Assembly: GCA_020721385.1 (NCBI GenBank) | Contig: DYMW01000002.1 | Coordinates: forward strand, 1-16,993 | Direction of reading: 5' to 3' | DNA: 16,993 bases | From: Sulfurovum sp. | GTDB lineage: Bacteria > Campylobacterota > Campylobacteria > Campylobacterales > Sulfurovaceae | Shown: positions 7,578 through 15,700 of the stretch, piece by piece | Layout: the number at the start of each line of letters is the position of its first letter | How positions within the stretch are numbered: position 1 is the stretch's first letter | The notes under the pieces: generated by a model | The model's input: only the letters and a program-made list of their open reading frames with translations | Databases searched by the model: none | What the model was told of the DNA's origin: nothing | Made by a program: the position numbers and the translations under genes

Positions 7578-8265
7578 ATTTTACTATGGTGCAGGTATCA
7601 TCTCTTTGGTTGCCGCAGGAATGATGGTTCCACTAATGATGGTTTTAAAAAAACATCGTAATGCCATTCTTCATCATTTCAATAAATTGATTATTTTTTT
7701 GTTGGGTGCTAAAATAGAAACCCATGGAACACGTGACAACAGTGCCGATATGTTTGTGATGAACCATCAAGGGATTATTGATATTATTGCGATGGAAGCA
7801 GCCCAAAATACCAACTTACGTTGGGTGGCTAAAAAACAACTTTTTGATGCCCCATGGTTTGGATACCTTTTAAAACTTCCCAATATGATACAAGTCGACC
7901 GAGAGAACAAGTCGGGTCTTATTAAGCTGATTCGTGATGCCAAGGAGACACAAACCCAAACAGGAAGAGTCATCGCCATTTTTCCAGAAGGCACACGCAC
8001 CGACAAACAAGACCTGCTTTCATTTAAAGCAGGTACACGTATTGTTGCTGAAAAGCTTCAATTGCGTATTCAACCTATTGTGATTACCAACAGTAAACAA
8101 CTGCTCAATGAACACAACAAAACAGCTCATTCTGCCACTGTACATATTAATTATCTCGATACTTTTCAGGTCGATGGAAATAATAAAGAGTGGTACAAAC
8201 AACTTGAATCCACCATGCAGATGGTTATAGATGAAGAGTACAATACCTATAAAAGACAGAGATAA
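7555..8265 (+). CDS. plsC: 1-acyl-glycerol-3-phosphate acyltransferase, PlsC-like
   Basis: Probably transfers the second acyl chain to lysophosphatidic acid in phospholipid synthesis at the inner membrane. It is 236 residues long, with a hydrophobic N-terminal segment (about 11-31). The catalytic block NHQGIID gives the His/Asp pair H71 and D76. The substrate-binding block is FPEGTR (143-148), followed by FKAGT (157-161) and a late IQPIVI strand. All match the acyltransferase family; the gene could instead be another LPLAT member such as a lysophospholipid acyltransferase. The ATG lies 23 bases inside the preceding gene, with a GGAT-type ribosome site about ten bases upstream, which indicates coupled translation. 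Confidence 0.87.
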   Translation: MKIFVTIRFYYGAGIISLVAAGMMVPLMMVLKKHRNAILHHFNKLIIFLLGAKIETHGTRDNSADMFVMNHQGIIDIIAMEAAQNTNLRWVAKKQLFDAPWFGYLLKLPNMIQVDRENKSGLIKLIRDAKETQTQTGRVIAIFPEGTRTDKQDLLSFKAGTRIVAEKLQLRIQPIVITNSKQLLNEHNKTAHSATVHINYLDTFQVDGNNKEWYKQLESTMQMVIDEEYNTYKRQR

Positions 8266-8266
8266 C

Positions 8267-8569
8267 ATGAATTACGAAACACTACTAGACAATACCTCAA
8301 CCACCGATACACCTCTACGAGATGAAGTAGAAAAACAGATACGTAAGCTTATTAAACCGTTAAAATCCGAAGAGCAATTGCATGAAATACTCAAAGTAAA
8401 ACTGACAAAAAAAGAATTTAAGATTTTAAATAATTGGGCAAAAAATGAAGTTTTAGCAGATTTACTCATGAAACTCAATATTGATGAAGAACGATATGGC
8501 GTTATTGCCTCAACCCTCATCAAAAAACTCAATCAAGAGAAGTTGAAACAACTTATCATGATTAACTAA
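8267..8569 (+). CDS. Small protein with sigma-region-4-like helix-turn-helix tail
   Basis: I know no function for this gene. The ATG at 8267 comes one base after the acyltransferase stop and gives 100 residues. The frame is open back to 8231, but that would overlap the previous gene and adds nothing family-like. Residues 1-40 are charged and probably helical. Residues 46-95 read like a helix-turn-helix: LTKKEFKIL, then two helices, then a segment that resembles RpoD region 4.2. Hand alignment of residues 70-95 (starting LNIDEER) with the RpoD segment starting LNVTRER gives about ten identities in 26, including the shared IKKL. It may bind DNA or RNA polymerase, or the likeness may be chance. 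It is the last gene of the operon and converges on rpoD seven bases away. Confidence 0.75.
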   Translation: MNYETLLDNTSTTDTPLRDEVEKQIRKLIKPLKSEEQLHEILKVKLTKKEFKILNNWAKNEVLADLLMKLNIDEERYGVIASTLIKKLNQEKLKQLIMIN

Positions 8570-8586
8570 CGAGGGTTTACCCCTCG
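8570..8586. terminator. Short GC hairpin between converging genes
   Basis: CGAGGG (8570-8575) pairs perfectly with CCCTCG (8581-8586) around a five-base loop. It sits exactly where the rightward operon and leftward rpoD meet and includes the rpoD stop codon. On the rightward transcript it is followed by an A/U-rich run ending in five U, a modest intrinsic terminator. On the leftward side no U-tract follows, so it is less likely to end rpoD transcripts. Confidence 0.45.
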
Positions 8587-10451
8587 ATATAATTTTTAAG
8601 CTTACGCCCCACTCTTGGATGTTTTAATTTTTTAATCGCAGATGATTCAATTTGTCGTACACGTTCACGCGTAACATTCAACTCTCTTCCAATCTCTTCT
8701 AGTGTTCTATCACTCTCATCCTCAAGAAGCCCAAAACGCATTCTGATAACTGCTTTTTCTCGCTCATTAAGTTGGTCAAGTACTTCATTAATCTGATTGT
8801 TTAAATCATCTTTAAGTACCGCTTCTGATGGGCTAATGGTCGTTTTGTCTTCAATAAAATCTCCAAATCTTCCATCATCTTCATCACCAACAGGCGTCTC
8901 AAGACTTACAGGTTCTTTGGTAATTTTAATAACATTTTTTACCTTGTCTACAGAGAGACCTACTTCTTTTGCAATGGTATCCAAATCTGGTTCTCTACCT
9001 GTCTCTTGAAGATTTTTACGAATAATTTTATTGATTCGATTAATGGTTTCAATCATGTGAATTGGAATTCTAATGGTTCGTGCTTGATCCGCAATCGCTC
9101 TTGAAATGGCTTGACGAATCCACCATGTTGCATAGGTAGAAAATTTGTACCCTTTTTGATACTCAAATTTATCAACCGCTTTCATTAGACCAATATTCCC
9201 CTCTTGAATAAGGTCAAGAAATGGTAAACCACGGTTGGTATAACGTTTTGCAATCGAGACCACCAATCGAAGGTTTGACTTTGCCATTCTGGTTTTTGCT
9301 ACTTCACTTTTGGCTTTACCACGACGAATTTGACCCAAAATTTCAGCCAATTTTTCAGGATCAAGATCAAAACTGTCTTTACTTGCCTCTTTGGTTTCAA
9401 AAAGTTTTTTAATCTCAACATAGGTACTTACCATTGTTGTTTCAGGAACTGCATCGGTAATATCATCTTTATCCATAGATAAAATATTACCCAAAATCTC
9501 TGCATGATTCTCTTGAAGTGTTTCATTAAAAAGTGGTAATTTATACTCCAATCTTTTTAACTCTTTTTCGAAACCATCATCACTTTTTAGTGCTGTCTCC
9601 ATTGCCTTAACCAATTCGTTAATAAGCTTTGAAGTTGGTCCTAAGTCAATCAACGCCAATTTTACTTGTTGTTTCTTAAATGCCACTTTCATGTGTTCAT
9701 GAAGTTTTTTCTCTTCTTCAATATCCATTTCGATAAGGACATCCAACTCTTCACGACTTTTTAACCAATCTTTTTTTGCTTTATCCAATGTCTTAAAGCT
9801 ATAGACCACTTGCTGAACACGCTTATCAATACTTTTTTCAATAACTACTTTTTCTGTAATATTGTCATCATCATCAATATCATCATCACCATCCGTATTG
9901 TCGTCATCGTCGCTCTCTTTTTCATCTTCAAAACTTTTAAACAGCTCTTTTACACGACGTTCACGATTGAGTAATGGCTCTTTATAATTAATAATGTAAT
10001 CAATAAGATACGGTACTGAACAAATTGCATCTAAAATAATATCTTCACCTGCTTCAATCTCACGGCTTAAATAAATCTCTTCATCTTTGGTTAAAAGGGG
10101 TATTTTGCCCATCTCTCGAAGATACATACGTACAGGACTGTCCGAACGACTCCATTCTAAAAGCTCTTTCTCTTTTAAAAAATCAAAATCTTCAACTATG
10201 TTGTCTTCTGCTTGTTTTTCTCGTGCTATAACATGTCTCTTTTTTTCTAAATCGGAAAGATATTTTGCATATTCAGAAGAAGAAACAATATCTACTTTTG
10301 TATCGATTAATAATTTTAATATTTTTCTTGATTGTACTAGAGTGGGTTGTTTGTCAAACTCTTTTGCTAGGTTTTCAAAAGTGATAACATCACCTTTTTT
10401 GTAGGTTTTAAAAATTTCATCTAATCTTTTATTAATATCTTTGGTAGCCAA
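8577..10451 (-). CDS. rpoD: Primary sigma factor RpoD (sigma-70)
   Basis: Directs core RNA polymerase to housekeeping promoters. I start it at a TTG (10449-10451), because AAGGA lies six bases upstream and the resulting N-terminus (LATKDINKRLDEIF, first residue Met) opens region 1.1 directly. The open frame extends ten codons to another TTG at 10481, which has no ribosome site. The product is 624 residues, usual for this phylum. In that numbering: region 1.1 (about 1-70), region 1.2 (about 103-125, PVRMYLREMG), a non-conserved acidic insert (about 175-197), region 2 (about 390-455, with RLVVSIAKRY and FSTYATWWIRQAI), region 3 (about 460-540) and region 4 (about 560-615, with RTLEEIGRELNVTRERVRQI). 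All core- and promoter-contacting blocks look intact. It lies downstream of dedA and the phosphatase but has its own promoter. Confidence 0.97.
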   Translation of the reverse strand: MATKDINKRLDEIFKTYKKGDVITFENLAKEFDKQPTLVQSRKILKLLIDTKVDIVSSSEYAKYLSDLEKKRHVIAREKQAEDNIVEDFDFLKEKELLEWSRSDSPVRMYLREMGKIPLLTKDEEIYLSREIEAGEDIILDAICSVPYLIDYIINYKEPLLNRERRVKELFKSFEDEKESDDDDNTDGDDDIDDDDNITEKVVIEKSIDKRVQQVVYSFKTLDKAKKDWLKSREELDVLIEMDIEEEKKLHEHMKVAFKKQQVKLALIDLGPTSKLINELVKAMETALKSDDGFEKELKRLEYKLPLFNETLQENHAEILGNILSMDKDDITDAVPETTMVSTYVEIKKLFETKEASKDSFDLDPEKLAEILGQIRRGKAKSEVAKTRMAKSNLRLVVSIAKRYTNRGLPFLDLIQEGNIGLMKAVDKFEYQKGYKFSTYATWWIRQAISRAIADQARTIRIPIHMIETINRINKIIRKNLQETGREPDLDTIAKEVGLSVDKVKNVIKITKEPVSLETPVGDEDDGRFGDFIEDKTTISPSEAVLKDDLNNQINEVLDQLNEREKAVIRMRFGLLEDESDRTLEEIGRELNVTRERVRQIESSAIKKLKHPRVGRKLKNYIEG

Positions 10452-10501
10452 GAGAAGTCCTTGTTGAAAATTGTGATACAATTGTGCAATCGTAGATGTG
10501 G

Positions 10502-10507
10502 ATTATA
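10502..10507 (-). promoter_or_regulatory. rpoD promoter, -10 box
   Basis: A perfect TATAAT on the minus strand lies about 50 bases before the rpoD TTG start, in the 120-base gap after the phosphatase gene. Transcription would start near 10495. There is no good -35 hexamer 16-18 bases upstream; the area is A/T-rich, as is common for sigma-70 promoters in Campylobacterota. Confidence 0.6.
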
Positions 10508-10572
10508 CCGAAATTTTTCATAAAACTTCTTAAAATCTTTATAAGAACCGATTTATTGGGATTTAAAAGAGA

Positions 10573-11169
10573 TTAATTCACAATGCTCTCTTTTCCATTT
10601 TCCAATTTTATCACCACATCATTGGGTTGACGCAGTGCAAACATTGTGGAATGGTCTACATCTGTATACAAACCTCTTAAAGCTCGATTAATCATCTCAT
10701 GAGCTACCACAATAACAATTTTTTCATTCCCAATACGCTCTAACCAAGAATATAGACGTGCAAAAACCATCTTGTAAGACTCTCCACCTTCAATTCTGTA
10801 TGACCATTTATCTGCTTCTCGCTTAGCAAATTCCAAAGCATAATACATTTGACACTCGGCTTTCGTTTTACCTTCTAAAATACCATAATGAAGCTCTTGT
10901 AGATTCTCTTCAAAAATCACTCTATCCTTATCAATTCCCAATGTTTCACACAATATTAAGGTACTCGCTTTGGCTCGTCCCAAAGGCGAAGAGAAAATTT
11001 TAATAGAAGCATCATCTACGTTAAAATGTTTAGCAACTGTTAAAGCATTCATTTTTGCCTCTTCTTTTCCTTTTGGAGTTAAAGGAGAATCCAATTGTCC
11101 TTGATAACGTGATTCTAAATTCCACTCAGTTTGACCATGACGTAGAAGTATAATTGTAGGATAAGACAT
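10573..11169 (-). CDS. Histidine phosphatase family protein (PGAM-like)
   Basis: Phosphatase of the phosphoglycerate-mutase-like superfamily, acting through a phosphohistidine. The open frame reaches 11250, but the ATG at 11167-11169 fits best: the extra 27 codons overlap dedA and are unlike the family, while this start puts the RHG motif at residues 10-12. The 198 residues carry LLRHGQTEWN (H11 is the predicted nucleophile), R65 in SSPLGRAKAS, acid E93 in LQELHYG and the second histidine H157 in VVAHEMINRAL. That set and the length suggest a small-metabolite phosphatase (GpmB or cobalamin-phosphate-phosphatase type) rather than a glycolytic mutase. Substrate cannot be told from sequence. It starts two bases after dedA ends, with a GGAAA ribosome site inside dedA. 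Confidence 0.88.
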   Translation of the reverse strand: MSYPTIILLRHGQTEWNLESRYQGQLDSPLTPKGKEEAKMNALTVAKHFNVDDASIKIFSSPLGRAKASTLILCETLGIDKDRVIFEENLQELHYGILEGKTKAECQMYYALEFAKREADKWSYRIEGGESYKMVFARLYSWLERIGNEKIVIVVAHEMINRALRGLYTDVDHSTMFALRQPNDVVIKLENGKESIVN

Positions 11170-11171
11170 GG

Positions 11172-11732
11172 TTATTTTTTCCGTGTTAAATGTTCCATAC
11201 CATACCAAATAGCTCCAAGAAGTGAAAAAACAACCACAAAAGGAACCCAAGGATAAGCTTTAAATGACTCAAAGAGTGCTTGAATCGTTCCTCCTGCATA
11301 AAAAGCACTTAACATAATGACCAGCACAAAAAATATAGAGGCAAAAATATTATAAAAACCAAACTTTTTAAAATCATACCGTGAGAGTGCCATTGAAATA
11401 GGAACAAGCGTTTTTACCCCATAAATAAATTTTTGGATAAAGATTGCCCAAACGCCATATTTACGTAAAATCAATGTGGAAAGTGCTACTTTTCGTTTAT
11501 GCTTTTCAAAATAAGATTTAATCTCATTTCGATGATACTTGCCCATATAAAAAAGCATCATATCCCCACTGTAGTTAAAGACAATCGCGATTAATAACGA
11601 TACCATCAAATTCATTTCACCCATAAACGACAAAACACCTGCGGCAGCTACCACAACCAGTGAACCCCCAAAAGAGAAAAATGCTAAAGCCAAATAACCC
11701 CACGTGCTTAACGATGTTAATGTATCTTCCAA
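11172..11732 (-). CDS. DedA family membrane protein
   Basis: Inner-membrane protein of the DedA/VTT superfamily; some members are thought to scramble or flip undecaprenyl phosphate or phospholipids. The 186 residues have hydrophobic segments at about 10-33, 42-63, 125-147 and 161-178. A DedA-like block lies at 101-133 (KFIYGVKTLVPISMALSRYD followed by FKKFGFYN), matching the conserved FxPGxR...AGxxxM region, though the usual Arg of PGxR is Lys. It starts with TTG (11730-11732), six bases after an AAAGG ribosome site. The first residues therefore are Met-Glu-Asp. First gene of the leftward group with the phosphatase, then rpoD. Confidence 0.83.
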   Translation of the reverse strand: MEDTLTSLSTWGYLALAFFSFGGSLVVVAAAGVLSFMGEMNLMVSLLIAIVFNYSGDMMLFYMGKYHRNEIKSYFEKHKRKVALSTLILRKYGVWAIFIQKFIYGVKTLVPISMALSRYDFKKFGFYNIFASIFFVLVIMLSAFYAGGTIQALFESFKAYPWVPFVVVFSLLGAIWYGMEHLTRKK

Positions 11733-11757
11733 AAATAACCTTTAATTTTTTTAAAAG

Positions 11758-11770
11758 ATTATAGTATGAT
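11758..11770. promoter_or_regulatory. Overlapping divergent -10 boxes, dedA and AEC permease
   Basis: Within the 61-base gap between two divergent genes, the minus strand has TATAAT at 11758-11763 (dedA side) and the plus strand has TATGAT at 11765-11770 (permease side). The boxes nearly touch, so polymerase bound for one gene would block the other. Leaders would be about 19 and 17 bases. Neither side has a clear -35 box. Confidence 0.5.
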
Positions 11771-11793
11771 TTCTTTAAAAATCAGGCTTTCAG

Positions 11794-12711
11794 ATGACGC
11801 AAACCCTACTCTCTATTATTTTTGTCTATCTCTTTATATTTTTAGGGTATCTTGCCAAACGCATCTTTAAAGAGCAGATGGACAGTAAAACCCTCACCCT
11901 ATTTTCGGTCTATTTTCTTCAAGGTTTTGTAACGGTTTGGGGATTTTCAACGGCGACTTTATCCTCCGAACATATTTTAGTACCTCTCTACTATCTTGCC
12001 ATGATTGCACTGGTTTTAGTACCTGTATTGCTAATAGCCAAAAAACTTTTTACAGACCCCAAAGAACGCGCCATCTTCTCCATTGCTGGTTTTGTGGGAA
12101 ATACTGGAAATATTGGTATTCCATTAGGCATTGCCCTCTTTGGAATGGAATCGGTTATCTACACCACGCTGATTAATATTGCCAATGTTTTTGTGGTCTA
12201 TATCTTAGGTGTCTACATCTATTCACGAGGCTCTTTCTCCATTAAAAAATCGCTTTTCAATATTGTCAAAATACCCATTATTCCCGCTTCTATGGTTGCC
12301 ATTATTATCAATATTAACCATATTGCCATTCCTCCTCAAATTCAAGAGGTATTTAAAATGGGGGCGTATGCAGGAATTGTTCTACAGCTTTTTTTACTCG
12401 GTACATTTCTTTATGGTATCAAACTCACAACCCTTAAAAAATCGCTTTTTATTGGTGTTATGTCGCAAAAATTCATCATTATTCCACTGGCTACCGCACT
12501 ACTTTTAAGCATGACCAATCTCTCACTTTATGTTCAAGGCATTCTATTTATGGAGATGATGGTTCCCTTGGCTATTGCCAACATCAACTTGGCTTCTCTT
12601 TATGATTGTCGCCCCCAAGAGACCACTGTGCTGATACTCTTAAGTACGTTAATTTTTATTCCCATACTCTTTTTGTTGTCATTTATTGTTTCAAACCACT
12701 ATTTAATCTAA
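11794..12711 (+). CDS. AEC (auxin efflux carrier) family permease
   Basis: Inner-membrane secondary transporter of the Mem_trans/AEC family, whose bacterial members carry malate, malonate or other small organic acids. The 305 residues are almost entirely hydrophobic, with about ten predicted helices. The family signature GNTGNIGIPLG lies at 102-112, and a second helix pair near the C-terminus is compatible with the inverted-repeat fold. The first ATG follows an AGG ribosome site by seven bases. The TAA stop overlaps the TAG of the convergent giant gene by four bases, leaving no room for a separate terminator. No neighbour hints at the substrate. Confidence 0.87.
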   Translation: MTQTLLSIIFVYLFIFLGYLAKRIFKEQMDSKTLTLFSVYFLQGFVTVWGFSTATLSSEHILVPLYYLAMIALVLVPVLLIAKKLFTDPKERAIFSIAGFVGNTGNIGIPLGIALFGMESVIYTTLINIANVFVVYILGVYIYSRGSFSIKKSLFNIVKIPIIPASMVAIIININHIAIPPQIQEVFKMGAYAGIVLQLFLLGTFLYGIKLTTLKKSLFIGVMSQKFIIIPLATALLLSMTNLSLYVQGILFMEMMVPLAIANINLASLYDCRPQETTVLILLSTLIFIPILFLLSFIVSNHYLI

Positions 12712-15700
12712 ACATCTACGCGATTTTCTTTTTTAATTCTCTTTGCCCACATATCCCCTTGACTAAAGATGCTCCATGACCATTTTAGCCACTTAATGAG
12801 TGAGAAGGCTATCCAAATAGACCACAACAACATTAACGCTCTATAGTACCAAATAGAGAAACTAATCACCGTTGGTTCGGGAAGATTACTTACTATTCGG
12901 TCACTGTACCAATTTAGCGTATGACCATACGAATTATTGCCTGTTATTATCATGTCGGGACTTCCCAATAATCCGATGGATACAGCACTCACTATTGTAC
13001 CCAATGCAATGAAGGTTAAAATCACCAGTCCAATTTGGGTTAAATTTCGTCTCCAACCTATTAATGCGTCGCCTTTGTATTCTCTAAATCGTAGTGCAAA
13101 TATCCAAATCACAACAGGAAGCATAATCATAATACTTGTCGTACTTACCCCCACACCTAACAATAACCAATCTCTTGTTTTCAGAGGACTTCCTTTGATT
13201 TTCCCTAAAATAATCGCAAAGAGCAACATCGACAACAAGACACCCCACAACAATACAGCAGGACCTACCGTTGGACCACTTGTCCAAAGTATCCATCGGT
13301 TATCGGGTAAATTTAAAGTAATGCTGTTGTTCACACTCTCTTTGGCTAAGTCAATCATAGGGAAAAGATAATTAACATTTGTACCTATCTCTTCTCGCCA
13401 TGAAAGTTTAATATTTTGGGCTTTTGCTTGTAATGGTAAAGATACTTTTTCATTATTCATCTGCAAATAGTGTGCTGTTCCATCTATTGTGGTTGATTTT
13501 AACTCGGCAACATTTTTTAAAGAAAGTGTATATTGCCCTGCTTGTGAACTTTTCACCTTTAAATCCAAAGTCATGTCACGGTATCGTGCCGACTGCATAA
13601 TGTCAAGACTGCTCGACTCTATGGTCAAACTTTCACCTTTAACCGCTTTTGCTTTTTCAAGGGTTACATTAAGCTCTTCATTTTTCCAAGGTTTAAAGCG
13701 AGGCATCAAGAGTTCCCCCACTTTTACCTGCTCAATGGGTTCTACTCCTTGATAGGTCATGTCCCAAATCGAAGCGATGTCCATCTGCCATGTCTCCATA
13801 ATTTGCTCTTTTGAACTTCCTTTTAAGTGCAATGTTTTGATTATTGGTAACGAAGAGTGCCAATGATAGGAATTTTTTGAGTTTTGTAGATGCAATACTG
13901 CTTGTCTATTGGCAACCTCTATCTCTTTGTCTAAAATGGACTCATTTTCTAAAAGGTCATACAATAGTGTATAGGGTTTGTCTATCTCATTGAGTAACTT
14001 CACATCGGTATCAACATACCAACGTAAACCAAAATAAAAAGTACGCTCCACTTCAATAAAAGGTTCTATCTTACTCTGCTCTTTCTCTTTGGCTTGACCC
14101 AACTTTTCATTGAGATTCATCACTTCTATATAGCTCTTATTGTCACTGTTTACCCTCCATAAATCACCCTTTACCACAGCTTTCACATTATGTAGGGGCA
14201 AAAGAGATGACAACATCAACTGATTCTCGCCTTTAATCGTTCCACTCAAAACCACTTGATGCACCCCTTTTGAAAGCATCAACCAAAGATGTCCTTCACT
14301 GTCAAGATGTAGATTGACCTCTTTACTTCCATCGACCATTACACTTTGTGGTAGCCAAATATAACGATTGCCCAAAACAGGAACGGCCACATTGGCCCCT
14401 GCTGAGATATTCATCGTCATTATTAATGTATCATCGGTTATTGCTATGTCAACCTTCTCTATTTCAGCACAATGAGGCAAACAAGTAGGAGATTGGGTCA
14501 ATTTCTCTTTTAACTCTTGAAGCAGTTGCTCTGAAGGCATGGTATTGGCTTTCAGTGTAGGCGGTGAAAAAGCCAATAAACAGAATAACAAGAGTGCTTT
14601 TGTAACTTCTGTTGGCATAAGATTTTTTTTCAAATTTGGCATTATGCCACCTGCAAACTCTCTTAAAAACATCATAAGTAAAAAGAGCATTCCTACCACA
14701 TTTAAAATTTTTAATACTTTGTTCAATATAAGAGAAATAAGCCACAATGTTAACGTTTCATCTTTTTTTACCCCACTCTGCCATGAAAATTCATAACTAC
14801 GCCATTGCCATTGTGGAATACCCACACCTGTTTGTACCACCGCATTGGGGTCAATTCTATTTTGCATGATTTTATCCGATTTAAAAGATTGTTGAGCCAT
14901 ATTACTTTGATCTACATTTGCCAACTCCTCTTGGTATATCTCTTTTTGCACATAGGATGGAACTATTTTAGCACGACTCATAGGCATACTAATTGGAGCG
15001 TTAGAAGCGTAGCCATAATCAACACGGTTATCATGTGTCTCTAATTGTGGATAGAGTGCGGTGCGTATCTCATACACACTAAAGGTCAACACTTGTAACA
15101 GGGTCATTGCCACGATAAACGCCATAACGATTTTTAAAAATTTTTGTAAACGCCCTTGTGGCAATACACGAAGCAGTGCCACCATTCCAACAATAAAAAG
15201 CCATATAATCGTAGGAGCATTCTCTTCATGCCACAGTAAAACAAGAAACAATGTCGCAGGAATAGCCCACTTTAAACCATACATCTGATAGATGGCTATC
15301 ACGAGTAACAGCACCAAAAACAAATCCATTAAATCCCATTGATCAAGCCATGCGGTGGTTTTATTGTCACTGCCAAATACAGCAAAAAGTCGCCAACCTG
15401 CAGGGAGATGGAGCGTGGTGTTCACACTGTTAAACTTCTCATCCCAACCATTGGCAGGAATAAATGATATATCTCCCTCGTATCTGCTTGATGCTTTAAT
15501 GTTTAAATGCTCTTCTCGTAGCTCAACCCCTTTTTGAGTGGTGTTACTCAGCATGGTAATGAGTGTGGGTTGATTGTTAATAGAGACCGAAGCCAAATCC
15601 AAAAGATTGGTTGATTCAAGTCGTCTTACTTGAGCAATGCTTCCACTAATGGTGTCATTTAACGTATACCCTTTCCCCTCAAAATCCAACCACATCTCTC

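Noticed and set aside
8570..8586. Strong bidirectional terminator
   Set aside because: The hairpin stem is only six pairs and the leftward side lacks a U-tract, so it is listed as a modest terminator for the rightward operon only.
10452..10481. Ten-codon extension of RpoD from an earlier TTG
   Set aside because: No ribosome site precedes it, whereas AAGGA stands six bases before the later TTG.
10527..10547. TTCTTA-N9-TAAGAA dyad near the rpoD -35 region
   Set aside because: Arms are only six A/T-rich bases; such dyads are expected by chance in this composition.
11170..11250. Upstream extension of the histidine phosphatase
   Set aside because: It overlaps the end of dedA in another frame and delays the RHG motif that should be near the N-terminus.
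13084..15044. Open frames of 70-144 codons on both strands inside the giant gene
   Set aside because: They lie in other frames of one continuous 1347-codon gene and have no ribosome sites or recognisable domains.
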